A DNA stretch of 64,000 nucleotides from Pectinophora gossypiella (GCF_024362695.1 NC_065414.1:5721501-5785500); one strand, 5' to 3'; positions 10,991 to 22,599 are shown, numbered from the stretch's first letter. Numbers and translations: made by a program. Notes: generated from the sequence alone by a model not told the origin.

Positions 10991-12823
10991 TTCAAGAACA
11001 TACATAGTAGTAAGATATAGCCTTTTGAAATCCAAACCCCACTGATTAACAATTGTTGTTGTGAATAAATCTCGGCCGCGAGAGGGTATATTTAGCAATG
11101 TTAAACTATCTACTAAATCAGATATAAGTAGTATTTCTTTTCTTAATAACATATTACGTAAATCGTAGCGTTTTCATTTATTTGCTTGAATAAACTTCCA
11201 AAAGTGATTTGATCGCCATTTCTTCTTATTGAAAGAATTCAAATTACTTACTATACCTTCTGGAAAGTTCCTTATTCTCTATTACTCTGTTAAAGCACTA
11301 AACCTAAAGTGCTCACTATCGACGCTAAAACACTACACAATTTTGACCCGAAAATATATTTCATCTAAAAAAATATTAAGTGTCACGTGTAGTTTCACGT
11401 ATACGATGTAAAATAACTCCTGAAATTAAATGCATGCGTTGACTTTTACGATCCCTGTGGGACCGGAAAGTCATTCCGCTTATACCGCTATCCTAGTGAC
11501 GCTCGGATCACTTAAAAAGTAGCAATCCGTGGAGCTAGTATGTAACTGTTATTAAGTATTCAATAATGATTTAACCTGTTTGGTTGTGACCACGGCTGTG
11601 TCCTAAACACTATTCAGAAGAACTTAGGAAAGGTATTTTTTTATTTTTTTAAACTTTTATTATCTTGCCATTTCATTTGTATTAGGTTGACTGACCAATG
11701 ACATAAAACTTTAGTTACTGCTTTTCATTTCTTGCGTATCGTATCAGTCAACAAAAAAAATCACCACCAATACTGGATTTACCAAGCATTTTCTTTTGTG
11801 AAACTCCGAGCAGTAAAGATATCTTAAGATACACAAATAGCTTACAATTATAGGTCCCACTGATGGACCTAGCCCCCCGCCCCCCCAAATAAAAGGGAGG
11901 GGAATTAGCAGAAGGGCCATGTAAAAACGAGATAACACTAGGCAGATGATCATAATGTAAATATTATACCTGTTATTTATGCCAGTGACAAATTCACAAC
12001 ACTTGTCCACAACCACGGTCGCACCGCTCTTATTCCGTAGGTGTTTTTTCGGTGAGCTGAATTTTGATAGTTAATTATACAGGCTCTCCTCTCCATTGTA
12101 ACAAGAAAATTAAATAACCGTGATCGTGTTTGCCAATTTATAACGTTTACTGACACCGGGTTTCAGGGTCTAATAACACTGAAAACATAAAACAAAATAC
12201 CATCGGGTTCGTAATCTGTGGGCGGACCACAATTTTGCCATATCCGTGATAGCCCTGTTCGGATTTTTTTAGAAATAAAACGGTTTTGTTGATTAGATAT
12301 AAAACATATATGAAGCAGTCGATACCGAACAAAAACATGTAAGTAAATAATGTTTTTGAAACATTTTCGCAAAAAATGGCTGCAATGAAAGCGCTCACTA
12401 ATTAAAATGGCCCCGACTCGCGTAGGACTTATTGGCAAATGAAAGCAATTATTGTTGAGATTACCGCGCGTTTCATCAAAGAACTAATTAAGGCCATTGA
12501 CCGTAACACGTGGCCTTTTCTTTCCATTTCTCTCATTTCTGGGTGTTTCTTGAAAACTACGGAATTGCTCTAAGAAAATTATTGCAATAAGAACTAATTA
12601 ACAACCAACATTAAACGAAGCAAAACATTGTAAAATTAATTTAATGATATTTTAAATTGAAAATATTTTGTTTCTTTGTTTTGTAAAATTTCGTTCACAA
12701 TTAAAATTATTTGAATAAAGAAATGGGCACCAAAGTCCAAAGTGATTTGATTTTAGTTTATTTTTACTGAAATTAATTATGTTGATTTGAATGTAAAGAG
12801 TGGTTACAATAATAAATATATTA
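10991..12823. other. no recognisable feature
   Basis: 1.8 kb without supported genes or repeats. The short minus-strand frames at 11744-12016 and 12147-12438 overlap in different frames and resemble nothing known. Confidence 0.5.
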
Positions 12824-12827
12824 TATA

Positions 12828-13433
12828 TGTCGTATCAGTGGGGTCGGGTCGCGTAACATCATCATCAGAATGGAGGGTGGGCGTTAGAAGACAATAATGG
12901 CCGTCATCAGTATCACAATCATTTTATTTACTTCCACATAGTTTTTGTATCACGATTAAATAAAGTCACAGCATAAGGTACACACTCACGGCAACGTCAC
13001 GGTATTGGTAACGGTTATACAGTCTCTCGTAATCTAGCGCGCTTAAGGACGTTAGCGCGAAGGGGCCCTCCACCACCCATGGTTCCAACATTCGGACCGA
13101 ATCATCGGGACATGTGAACGTACTTGCTAGGTGCTCTTTTCCGATCACACTTTCTTGACGTCCCTACAAGTTATAGGTGAGCGACTATAGCACTCCTCGT
13201 AATTATTCGACACGTCCGCTCATGACGATGGTTCGCGGTAGACTGCCCGACTATAACGGCAGTGCACGTCCGCTCGACACGACGACTCTGTAGTGACTCC
13301 GTCGACTTCACTCAGCTCTGGCCGTACGCCACCTGCCGTCGGAGCGATGCAACTTCATAACGGAAGTGATGTAACTTCATTTTATTTTCCGATTTGATCA
13401 ATTTCTCTTCTTAATTCATAACTATCGCCGACA
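12828..13433. repeat. left LTR
   Basis: Starts TGTCGTATCAGTGGGG and ends AACTATCGCCGACA. It is followed by CGGCCATCCTGCGTGACAC, where a plus-strand primer site would lie; it does not start with the expected TGG. An AATAAA is at about 12958-12963. Confidence 0.9.
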
Positions 13434-13552
13434 CGGCCATCCTGCGTGACACACGTCCTCGTGTGTTAATCTGAAACAATATACCACAGCACAGTATCCA
13501 AGTTCGCTCGGTCATTCCTGACCTGACATGAGACTCTATAAAGGACTCGTCC

Positions 13553-13920
13553 GAGCTCTATTTGTGACTCTACATGAGCTCTACTTGTGACTCTATATGA
13601 GCTCTACTTGTGACTCTACATGAGCTCTACTTGTGACTCTACATGAGCTCTACTTGTGACTCTACATGAGCTCTACTTGTGACTCTACATGAGCTCTACT
13701 TGTGACTCTACATGAGCTCTACTTGTGACTCTACATGAGCTCTACTTGTGACTCTACATGAGCTCTACTTGTGACTCTACATGAGCTCTACTTGTGACTC
13801 TACATGAGCTCTACTTGTGACTCTACATGAGCTCTACTTGTGACTCTACATGAGCTCTACTTGTGACTCTACATGAGCTCTACTTGCGACTCTACATGAG
13901 CTCTACTTGCGACTCTACAT
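13553..13920 (+). repeat. minisatellite, sixteen 23-bp units
   Basis: Exactly 16 units of a 23-bp repeat, consensus beginning GAGCTCTACTTGTGACTC and ending TACAT. The outer units carry the few variants (T at unit 1, TATAT end in unit 2, TTGCGA in the last two), while the inner ones are uniform. It lies inside the LTR element, 119 bp from the left LTR. The homogeneous centre with variant edges is typical of arrays that expand by slippage or unequal exchange. Confidence 0.95.
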
Positions 13921-14085
13921 GAGACTTCAGTACACATATCCATCAAGTGGATTTCCCGTGTGCATCACCACACAGAGTAAACAATTTGAAAGAATGCCTC
14001 AATCAACATCAACAACAACAATGATCAAAAGAACAAAAAATATCTTAGACTGTTCATTCTACACACACATACACGGGCACATAAA

Positions 14086-14473
14086 TACTCGGTGATAAGT
14101 CAACATTGGCAACCATTTGCCACTTTCATAACAGACCATCATTGGTCAACTCAACAAGGTAATCATATACCACTAAAACCAGGTCCCCATGGACCTAAAC
14201 AATCACCACACCTCCAGTCGCACACCGCGCCCTGAACAGCCTCTAACGGGACTGCAGTTACGACTACGCTGGAGCCACAGTGCACCTTAATACTCGGTGA
14301 TAACATTGGCAACCATTTGCCACTTTCATAACAGACCATCATTGGTCATTTCCACAAGGTAATCATATACCACTAAAACCAGGTCCCCATGGACCTACAC
14401 ACTCACCACACCTCCAGTCGCACACCGCGCCCTGAACAGCCTCTAACGGGACTGCAGTTACGACTACGCTGGA
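14086..14473 (+). repeat. internal tandem duplication of the LTR element
   Basis: Two near-identical blocks of 188 and 184 bp (14086-14273 and 14290-14473) start TACTCGGTGATAA and end CGACTACGCTGGA. Differences are a few substitutions and a 4-bp indel. They may be a structural or packaging region duplicated in this lineage. An 84-codon frame in the second block has no recognisable domain. Confidence 0.9.
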
Positions 14474-15730
14474 AATGCAGCACAACAACAAAAGAGAAAA
14501 TAACAATACCAAAGTATGTGTGCCGTGTAACATCTTATTCACTCTCTAAATCAGTAACATTTAACTCAGAAGGCAATTCGCTTCGAGGCATTTTTTCCAA
14601 GTCTATTTCACTTAATCATAATCCAATTCATTTTACTTCATAATGTTTACTTCACTTCATTACGATTTCTAATTTAACTAAAGTTAACTAAAGAGAACTT
14701 TCTGCACTATATTCATTTGTATCTTATTAAAACTTCCCATCTTTCAAATCAGGTAAAACAGATACGACTCACCAGGCCTTATAAGAATTTCCAATAAAAG
14801 ATCAACCACTGGTCTTGTGACATGGTTTAGGTCTTCAACAGCACCAGTGCAGCAAGTCCGGCTGGTATACAACGCGCTGCCATGATGTCGTCACTTTACA
14901 CGGCTACGGCTCAGCCCGCGCCATTTTCTTCCCCGCTAGCAATCCACCAATTGCCGAACCAAGTTATGACATGAAACAAAAGAATTCACTGTATTATCGT
15001 ATTCACATGATTTTCTTTCAATCAGTTTAAAAAGATTTCAATAAAGAACGTTGAATATTGAAACATTTGATGAATGACGGTAGATAACAAAACACGTTAT
15101 TTAACGAGACTCAATTATCATGTCATGATTAATTTCTTTTTGCTTGGAGTGAGAAAATACAACTTTGATCACGCGGGTTAAGCGTGTCTACACCAATTCG
15201 AAATATTTTTAGACCAAAATACAAAGATTTTACGATGATGAAAACAGATTGGAAAACGCGGTGTGATTGACACGGATTGACACAATATGTCTCGTCAATT
15301 TTCTTTTTAAACAAAGGGAAATAGTAATTTCCAAGTTAATTTTAAATCAATTTCCTCATTATTAGAAACGGAAATTCACCCAGCAATGAAGTCAATAACA
15401 ATAAGGTTCCAGTATGAAAACGACTCACCGTAATAACAGTTTCCAAGTTAAGGTACCATAATTTCCAAACACGACTGCACACAGTATGGAAATATTGTGA
15501 TGTTCGCGCCATCATATCTTACGGCATGTAGTGATGCCGATCATTAACAAGGTCCAGGTCACTTCAAATTCAGGTCCATCTTCAATGGACACTACATCTT
15601 CATCACGTGGTCACACGAATGTGATATTCATCATAATCTTCTTCTGATTGTGATAATCGAAACTTGCATTGTCTTGTTGTGAACGTCACATCACGTTGTC
15701 TTCATCCAAGTCCACTAATCCCACTTCTGA

Positions 15731-16336
15731 TGTCATATCAGTGGGGTCGGGTCGCGTAACATCATCATCAGAATGGAGGGTGGGCGTTAGAAGACAATAA
15801 TGGCCGTCATCAGTATCACAATCATTTTATTTACTTCCACATAGTTTTTGTATCACGATTAAATAAAGTCACAGCATAAGGTACACACTCACGGCAACGT
15901 CACGGTATTGGTAACGGTTATACAGTCTCTCGTAATCTAGCGCGCTTAAGGACGTTAGCGCGAAGGGGCCCTCCACCACCCATGGTTCCAACATTCGGAC
16001 CGAATCATCGGGACATGTGAACGTACTTGCTAGGTGCTCTTTTCCGATCACACTTTCTTGACGTCCCTACAAGTTATAGGTGAGCGACTATAGCACTCCT
16101 CGTAATTATTCGACACGTCCGCTCATGACGATGGTTCGCGGTAGACTGCCCGACTATAACGGCAGTGCACGTCCGCTCGACACGACGACTCTGTAGTGAC
16201 TCCGTCGACTTCACTCAGCTCTGGCCGTACGCCACCTGCCGTCGGAGCGATGCAACTTCATAACGGAAGTGATGTAACTTCATTTTATTTTCCGATTTGA
16301 TCAATTTCTCTTCTTAATTCATAACTATCGCCGACA
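15731..16336. repeat. right LTR
   Basis: 606 bp, starts TGTCATATCAGTGGGG and ends CGCCGACA. The preceding TAATCCCACTTCTGA is not a clear polypurine tract. The 60-codon minus frame present in both LTRs is a consequence of the duplication, not evidence of a gene. Confidence 0.9.
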
Positions 16337-16559
16337 TATATTTCTTATCTTACTCTGGTTAAAATATTATCTATTATCGGTTTTCACTACACAGTATTTT
16401 AGTAGAACAATATTTCCGTGTAACCAACATGTAAAGTCTTTAATTCTCTTTAAGTCTTAATTCTCAAGTCTTTAATTATCAAAAAGTTTTTAATTATAGT
16501 TACATCTCTTTCAATCATTGACCAATGGCTTAAATTAGCTTCAAAAAGTTTTTCGATTC

Positions 16560-16885
16560 TGCTCCACACCATCTAAATCCCCTGGTAGTTGCGGCTTCAG
16601 AATACGTCCCGCTTAGGGACGGTACTGAAAAGTATCGGCGCCCGAAGGACGTACCCAATATACGATTCCGACGACCCGATTACTCTAGCCATAGAGGCCA
16701 CCAATCAGCTTGCTCATTAATTCTTTCAAGTATTATACTCTCAGATACCCTGAGCCGAATTCGCACCCAACTGGGCACCCTCAGGCCTGTTGTCTTAAAT
16801 TTTGTGCCGGGTGCGCGCTCCCCATTTGTCCGGCCAAGTAGTTAATGCTATTTTCGGCAAATCCACAATAAGTCCCGTCGAATAA
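16560..16885 (+). mobile_element. retroposon P, longest plus-strand copy
   Basis: Contains GAGCCGAATTCGCACCCAAC (16753-16772), TTGTCCGGCCAAGTAGTTAA (16827-16846) and the 3' end AAATCCACAATAAGTCCCGTC. The upstream part (ATTAATTCTTTCAAGTATTA, 16717-16736) also has a counterpart at 59085-59105, so the family extends beyond the usual 150 bp. No poly(A) remains. Confidence 0.7.
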
Positions 16886-17243
16886 GTTTCATATCTAATA
16901 TATATTATTCATATATTAAATTGAAAGCTATTTCCAAGCAGTAGAAAACCCGACACCAATCTTTAAATTGCAAGTTGCATCAAAAGGACTATAATTACAC
17001 AAATCCTTGAAGTAGTAGAAAACCGGGGAACCCATCTAGGTAATCCCAAATGAAATTTCTTTGTCCCGGCACTAATCTGTGTGCAACAAAGGAGTTTTAA
17101 AATATTATTAATGTTCTAGGTCGGTTAGGGCTTAGTATTGTCTAGGCCGCCATGATTTATGTGAGCACACTGACAGGTCCGTTTTTAGGCTTTTACTTTA
17201 ATGTCTTCCGTGAGATTTTTGTTACGATTTTTATTTATTTAAG
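16886..17243. other. no recognisable feature
   Basis: Nothing supported. A Kozak-like GCCGCCATG at 17146-17154 opens a 132-codon frame, but that frame runs through a (CA)n tract and repeat S and is not a credible gene. Confidence 0.5.
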
Positions 17244-17248
17244 TATGG

Positions 17249-17272
17249 ACACACACACACACACACTTAAAC
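17249..17272. repeat. (AC)n microsatellite
   Basis: Perfect ACACACAC tract. Confidence 0.9.
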
Positions 17273-17289
17273 ACAAATACACACTGTTG

Positions 17290-17465
17290 GCTTTACCATT
17301 ACAGACGACGATACGGCTCACCCTCTATCACATAACAAAAGATATATCGATGTCGTGTGGGTACTTAGTACTTGCTTCATCTAGCAAAGGATGTACCTCA
17401 GACTACCCCAGTTGGCATATAGTGGCGAGCTTATGTTATATTGTGTTATGGGCATACAATTTTCT
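17290..17465 (+). repeat. repeat S copy 2
   Basis: Contains ACGACGATACGGCTCACC, GTGTGGGTACTTAGTACTTG and AGGATGTACCTCAGACTACC. The same order is found at 60205 and, inverted, at 8738. Ends GCGAGCTTATGTTATATTGT. Confidence 0.6.
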
Positions 17466-17584
17466 TAAATTTTCTTCTAGTATGTATTGTCATAATGACC
17501 TACAAATATCTCAATCAAGTCTTACCGTGTGTCAGCTAACGCGTAAGTAAAAGCGAGACAAACAGTCTGTGTACACTCCCTTAT

Positions 17585-17790
17585 TCATTTAATAATAATA
17601 ATAAAATTCTTTATTACTCAAACTAAGTACAATTTAAACAGTTAACAGCGAGCCCTGCCTAGGGCTCAATGAGATAAAATATCCTTAAAAAAATAAACTA
17701 AACAACTACAACTACTTTTTCGCTTAAAGTTAATAAAATTATACATCAAGTCCGGTGGAAACTTAACTTACTAGTAGAATAATACAGTTA
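17585..17790 (-). mobile_element. LINE 3' end, minus strand
   Basis: The minus strand shows a 3' UTR ending GAGTAATAAAGAATTTTATT then (ATT)n, a typical LINE polyadenylation and short-repeat tail. No coding part is preserved. Confidence 0.5.
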
Positions 17791-17799
17791 AACATTTAC

Positions 17800-17935
17800 T
17801 TACGGCCATTTAGACTAAAGCGAAATCCAGCGGGGGTGAGGTAAAACTAGCTCGGCGCCGATACGAAATTGGTGCGGGGCGGAGAATGTCCGTTCTATAC
17901 GTAGTATTATTCATTGCTCTATAACTCCAGAATAT
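17800..17935 (+). repeat. repeat E copy 1
   Basis: GGGGTGAGGTAAAACTAGCTC followed by CGTTCTATACGTAGTATTAT, as in the copies at 19076, 22195 (inverted), 31425 (inverted) and 62750. Unclassified. Confidence 0.6.
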
Positions 17936-18353
17936 AGAAAATTAACCAAGTAGGAGGCTCTCAGCGGAAAAGAAATTACTTGTACTTACTTATTAAAATG
18001 GAAACCAAACCCTGGTAAGCCGTACCTATTCATTAGGTATAATATGACCGAAAGAAAACTTGATTTATTACCTTGGCCACTATTAAACATGAGATCTCGT
18101 TTGTTTTGTTTTTTGATTTGTTATATTAAAGAATAAACAAAATTGAATTATAACTATTTATATTCTAGCAATAATTTAGGTTCCGTATCAAAACGGTAAA
18201 AAGGAACCCTTATGATGAGAGTATTTTTGATAGAGAGCAAATCATAGCAGCTGATGCATGTCTGTGTATTTATTTTATAATATATAAATTTTAATCTGTT
18301 CTTCAGCAGAATCCTGTGTTGTTTGTCGCATGCAACCTGAGCGGTGGGCACGG
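17936..18353. other. no recognisable feature
   Basis: Apart from a possible scrap of the GACGG repeat family near 18180-18210, nothing is supported. Confidence 0.4.
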
Positions 18354-18361
18354 ATCGTCAC

Positions 18362-18775
18362 TAGTGATGTTCCGAATATCCGTATCCGTATCCGCGGATA
18401 TCCGAGATAAAAGAAAAATTCGTATCCGTATCCGTGTCCGTTACTTTTCACGCGGATCTTTTACTGAACTTTTTCAGGTGATTAAGTAGAATTATTAAAT
18501 AAAAAACTATAAAATTCCATTCAGATTGTTTTACCATAACCAAAACAAAAGTACTACCCGCGCAATGCAAGTTAAAACGTGTCCTGCCTGACGTTGCGGC
18601 GAGCGAAGACGTCAACTATCGTTTCAAGGTCGCGGGCGCCGACACCAATAGAATAATATCAAATAAGAAAATAAAGATCCGTATCCGTATCCGTATCCGC
18701 GGATCTTTACACTAAATATCCGTATTCAGATCCGTATCCACGGATATACATTTTTAACGATCCGGCACATCACTA
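18362..18775. mobile_element. hAT-type MITE
   Basis: The 414-bp element has ends TAGTGATGTTCCG and CGGCACATCACTA and an exact 8-bp target duplication ATCGTCAC (18354-18361 and 18776-18783). The TIR start TAGTGATG and the 8-bp duplication are hallmarks of the hAT superfamily. Subterminal regions carry many TATCCG and CCGTATCCG units on both sides, the kind of multiple short motif that hAT transposases bind. No transposase is encoded. Confidence 0.92.
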
Positions 18776-18802
18776 ATCGTCACGCATTGGGTGCCTCATG
18801 AC

Positions 18803-18934
18803 GGGTACAGGCATCGTGTTAGACAAAGATGGCGCGACGACTTGCACGCTTTTCGCAGGGACTGGCCGGAGTGAGCACAGGACCGCGAAAAATGTAAGAA
18901 GGTCTTTGCCCAGCACTGGGATCCTGTAGGCTAG
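18803..18934 (+). pseudogene. LINE C-terminal relic (RWRDD tail)
   Basis: The frame reads RWRDDLHAFRRDWPE, a stop, then AQDREKCKKVFAQHWDPVG and TAG at 18932-18934. The R-W-x-D-D-L ... DW ... AQDR-x-x-W pattern is the C-terminal end of RTE-like or related LINE proteins. One in-frame stop and the replaced tryptophan (C after EK) show decay. The hAT MITE sits 27 bp upstream. Confidence 0.65.
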
Positions 18935-19075
18935 ATTAGATTAGGATCTGTTCTTAAGGGTTACTCCATACAAAAATCTCATTCTTACCGTATTTTGCCT
19001 TCAAGCGTATGTGCGAGCGAGACGGAACGTCTGCGCGCTCTCCACTTAACTCTTTAGCGTCTTACGGTCATTTAG

Positions 19076-19195
19076 ACATAGAGCTGGAGGGGGTGAGGTA
19101 AATATAGCTCGGCGTCGGTACGAATTGGCGCGGGTGGAGGACAATTACCGTTCTATACGTAGTATTTATTCTTTATTCTATGCTGACAGTGCACT
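19076..19195 (+). repeat. repeat E copy 2
   Basis: GGGGGTGAGGTAAATATAGC, then ACCGTTCTATACGTAGTATT and TTCTTTATTCTATGCTG. Confidence 0.6.
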
Positions 19196-20879
19196 AATCA
19201 CCGTCTTCAGGAGCTTGTTCCGCGAGCTTACAACGCGGTACCCACACAGACAAACAAATGTCAACTTCGTAATATCCTCCTTTACAGGGGGTTACATCTC
19301 TACATTGTGATGTTCGTCTCCCCAGCACGCCCCTGACAAACCAATAAAAGCCTAACATCTCCTATAAGCCTCCGAACAAAAGCCTCAAATAAACTTGTCG
19401 AGCCGTACATTTACTTTAGCTTTGAAGTGCTGGAGATTTGTAAATGGAAAGTAGATAGATATTGAGGTATGTACATACTTACCGACAAATCTTTCTTTAC
19501 CTACTCGACCCTTGTAGCAGACATTATTGACCGGATATGTTTAAATGTTAAACAAATTGTAATAAAGTAAACATTAAGCAAAATCTATTGCTTTTTCAAA
19601 TGTTTAAATTCAATTTACCTTGTTTTTAACCTAATATCGGATAATAAACATTTATAAAACTCCCTTCAAAAGCCCATGTCAAATAATAACTCCTTTGCAA
19701 TGAAGATTATTCGGACAAAAACTGCAATTTCTATACTGATACCTACATAGGTATCTGATTTATGTATGTACTATTAAACAGTACGACCAGTTCATTTTAA
19801 TTAATGACTACATTTCAATACAATACAGATAACATTTTACAATAATCACAATGCGCAGTAAGAATTTGATTTCGCTACGCTAGTGTTGTGACGTTCATTA
19901 GTGATATCGATATTAGGTCAATCGATTATTTTGTATCTAACAGTACCCACGCGTTTAAAGTACAATATAGCTCAACTTATATTGGTAGGTGAAGAAATGT
20001 TTGTTTTATTGCAAATAAACTCCGTGACACTTTTTACAAACAAAGTTATAGGGCTTCGTTAGTTTCCAATAAACTGCCTATCAACATAAACGGGGGGTTT
20101 ATACATGGCCTCTCAAGCAAATAGTCACTAAATCCTGAAACGATGGAAAGAAAGATCTCTTTACGGCTTGTCAAGTGTCTTCTCTTCAATGAATTCGTGA
20201 CCCGACTAAGAACAAGACTGTCTGACCCACTTCCATACGCACGCAACCAATTGCTCGGAAGACATGTTCCAACACAAAAACTTGCTGACAAATTGCAATG
20301 CTTTTACGAGTGTGAAAGAAAGGGAGTTTTTGAATAGAGAACAAAAGTGTTGGAGAGAAAAACAAAATAGTTATTTATTCTTTTTGAATTCAAAGCACTC
20401 CAAAAAACCTCGTTCAAATTTCGAATCGTTTTTAAACGGTTTTATCTCTACTCCAAACATGTCTCGATACCCGTAATATCAAAGGTACATTTCTGTTACC
20501 TACACGCATTGTACCGCGGCAAACATTTAGAAATGTGCGAGTGGATTTAACTGAGAGTACACCGCGCAATCTGACAAGTGCATTCACAGACTCTGTACCT
20601 GTTTAACTCATACCGTATACGCGAATACAGATTTCTGTTAGAGGATATTCTGATTTCAAAGCTATAATCATGCATGTGGGATTGTGATTTCAGTGTCTGA
20701 CACATACCCTCTTTCTCCCTTTCACATCGTATATCCCTTTCATTTGTCGTCATAGTTATATGGCTACCTAGATAGACGCTCTCTCAATCTATAGATCAAT
20801 TCAAGTCAAAAGCAAAGATCTTTATTGAGAAAATAGATTAAACTTTTGACTAACTTTAATTAACAAAGTTAGTTTAGTT
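19196..20879. other. no recognisable feature
   Basis: About 1.7 kb of AT-rich DNA. Two overlapping plus frames at 20143-20476 are in different phases and have no recognisable domain. At 20815-20850 a CAAAGATCTTTATTGAG stretch may be an inverted LINE tail. Confidence 0.5.
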
Positions 20880-20985
20880 AACCTGTTGTCTTAAATGTTA
20901 TACCGGGTGACAGCCCTTAGTGCTCTCCATTTGTTCGGCCAAGTAGTGTATGCAATTTGCGGCAAATCTACAATGACAAAAAGTA
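20880..20985 (+). mobile_element. retroposon P, 5'-truncated
   Basis: CCTGTTGTCTTAAATGTTAT through TTGTTCGGCCAAGTAGTGTA to GCGGCAAATCTACAATGAC and a short A-rich end. Confidence 0.65.
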
Positions 20986-20994
20986 CATAGGTAT

Positions 20995-21150
20995 TTTAAA
21001 GACACCCGTCGATGGCGTGCGTGTATGAAGCGATTGATGAATGTGGAGGAAGCAAGAGAAGTGTGTCAGGATCGAAGCAAATGGAATTCTATAGTCTCTG
21101 CTTACCCCGATGGGAAATAGGCGTGAGTTTATGTATGTATGTATGTTAAA
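20995..21150 (+). mobile_element. LINE C-terminus and (ATGT)n tail
   Basis: The plus frame reads CMKRLMNVEEAREVCQDRS, then KWNSIVSAYPDGK and a stop at 21118-21120. It is followed directly by GGCGTGAGTTTATG and (TATG)n. The DR-x-x-W motif and very short 3' UTR with a tandem-repeat tail suggest an RTE-type non-LTR element, 5'-truncated. It is the best of six related tails in the window (4645, 22465, 29885, 53518 and 54510 are the others) and the probable parent of the retroposon T 3' end. Confidence 0.7.
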
Positions 21151-21189
21151 AACACCCATATTTGGGTACTTCCTAGGTCAAAGATAAAT

Positions 21190-21375
21190 TACAAAATTAT
21201 GATTGCTAAATAAAGACAGATCTAAAACTGACAAAAAATGATCACATATTTCTACGTTCGACGTTTTAACTATGACGTCACACTGTGCTTTTTCATAAAA
21301 ATTTCATAGTAATTTCGTGTTCTGACGATTAGTAAAAAGTAACTGATTTGAATAGTTCTAAACCTATTATACTAT
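21190..21375. repeat. repeat U copy 2
   Basis: Same order of blocks as at 10740: AATAAAGACAGATCTAAAAC, TATGACGTCACAC and TTTCATAGTAATTTCGTGTT. Confidence 0.55.
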
Positions 21376-21773
21376 CTTTATAAAGAGGTTGAAGTAAAGA
21401 AGCTAGACGTAATTTCGTTGTATTTTCTAAAAAAGCATAATAATAAAAAACACATTTCTATCAATCAACAACACGATTGACCATATAACACATCCTCCAA
21501 ATTATAAATTCAAATTTGGAAATCCAATTTCAAATTTTAGAAGTGAGCGTTGATTTCCATTCATCATACAAATGTTTGTCTGTTAGCTCTCATCAGAGCT
21601 TGCGCATCCCATAGGACACGCCGCACTGATTGGATGCATTGCGGTTCGCCCTAGCCTATCCAGTACACACAGACCTTTGATAATCTGTAAGTGACTGACG
21701 TGGTCCTTGTTTCCTATTGTCATAGAATAAACAAAAAAATACCATTATCTGAGGTCAAAATAAATTAAAATAA
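21376..21773. other. no recognisable feature
   Basis: No supported feature. Confidence 0.45.
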
Positions 21774-22153
21774 TTGGCCCCGATTCCTGCAGACACCTCT
21801 TAATTTTACTTTATGTTATACGTGTCATTACCTTATCCGCCGAAAAGGAAAGGGACGGATGATTGACAGCTCTTAATTTTAGAAAGAATGAGTAAATGAA
21901 TGAATAACCCGGGTACGAACCAAAAAGGTATCTCGCTAGTATGCAAACCGTTTGACGTCTGTTGTAAACTTAATTCTGTCAGGTTTATTAGCCATTACAA
22001 TTTTTTTAAAGGGTTGTTTTAGATTTATGCTTGAAATTGATGTGTGTTCCATAAATTTAATGCTTGTCGATTACCCGTCTCTTTCCTTTTTGGCGGATAA
22101 GAAAATGACAGATATAACTTAAAATAAAATTAGATGGTGTTTACAGAATTTAG
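21774..22153. mobile_element. MITE-1 copy 3, most complete
   Basis: The long TIRs are both present: left CGATTCCTGCAGACACC... to AAAAGGAAAGGGACGG (21781-21857) and right ACCCGTCTCTTTCCTTTTTG ... GATGGTGTTTACAGAATT (22073-22150). The arms are about 75 bp and the element about 375 bp. No transposase and no clear target duplication, so its superfamily is unknown. Confidence 0.85.
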
Positions 22154-22194
22154 ACTATTGACTAAATTTTCCGGAGGTAGAGTGATGGTGGTTG

Positions 22195-22470
22195 TGTCAT
22201 AGAAAAAGGAATAATAATACTACGTATAGAACGGCAACTCCCCGCTCCCCACCAGCGTCTGAGCTAGGTTTACCTTACTGATTATTATAATAGCATATTT
22301 CGTAAGTACTGCGTAAGTACTGTCTACCTAAGTAAGTAATGACAGTTGAATTAGGTATCGTAATTGGCAGCCCTCAGACGTCACACGCACAGTTGCGCGT
22401 GTTAATGTAAATGTGAAGTGTCTGTGGAAAACGAGGTTGTTTGTACGAAGTGTCCGGGGTGTGATAGTGT
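22195..22470 (-). repeat. repeat E copy 3
   Basis: Inverted relative to 62750: TACTACGTATAGAACGGCAA, CCACCAGCGTCTGAGCTAGG, ATTGGCAGCCCTCAGACG, ACAGTTGCGCGTGTTAATGT and GAAGTGTCCGGGGTGTG all have counterparts there in the same relative order. With 62750 it defines a repeat of at least 270 bp. Confidence 0.65.
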
Positions 22471-22520
22471 GTCAGGATGCGATGGGAAATTGGCGTGACT
22501 CTTTGTATGTATGTAGAGGG
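22471..22520 (+). repeat. LINE tail scrap
   Basis: GTGTCAGGATGCGATGGGAA then TTGGCGTGACTCTTTGTATG, a decayed copy of the tail at 20995, with part of its middle lost. Confidence 0.5.
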
Positions 22521-22599
22521 CTAGAAACCTAGAGACCTAAAACATAGGGTATCCTAGTTTAGTAGATAACTTGCAGTAAGGCTGTATAGTACGACCACA

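Larger units (their letters stand above)
12828..16336. mobile_element. non-autonomous LTR retrotransposon, complete
   Basis: A 3509-bp element with two 606-bp LTRs that differ, as far as I can see, at one base (G12832 against A15735). It is flanked by the 4-bp duplication TATA (12824-12827 and 16337-16340). LTRs begin TGTC and end GACA, matching retroviral-type TG..CA ends. The 2.3-kb interior has no gag, protease, reverse transcriptase or integrase frame, so it depends on proteins from another element. No convincing primer-binding site or polypurine tract was found on either strand, so orientation is open. Near-identical LTRs imply recent insertion or gene conversion. Confidence 0.9.

Noticed and set aside
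12966..13148. 60-codon minus frame repeated identically at 15869-16051
   Set aside because: The identity comes from the LTR duplication; not evidence for a conserved protein.
13553..13920. CRISPR-like array
   Set aside because: Units are directly contiguous with no spacers, in a eukaryotic LTR element; it is a minisatellite.
17152..17550. 132-codon plus frame with Kozak-like start
   Set aside because: It runs through a (CA)n microsatellite and a dispersed repeat, with no recognisable domain.
20143..20476. two overlapping plus frames
   Set aside because: Different phases, no domain, no splice-compatible link recognised.
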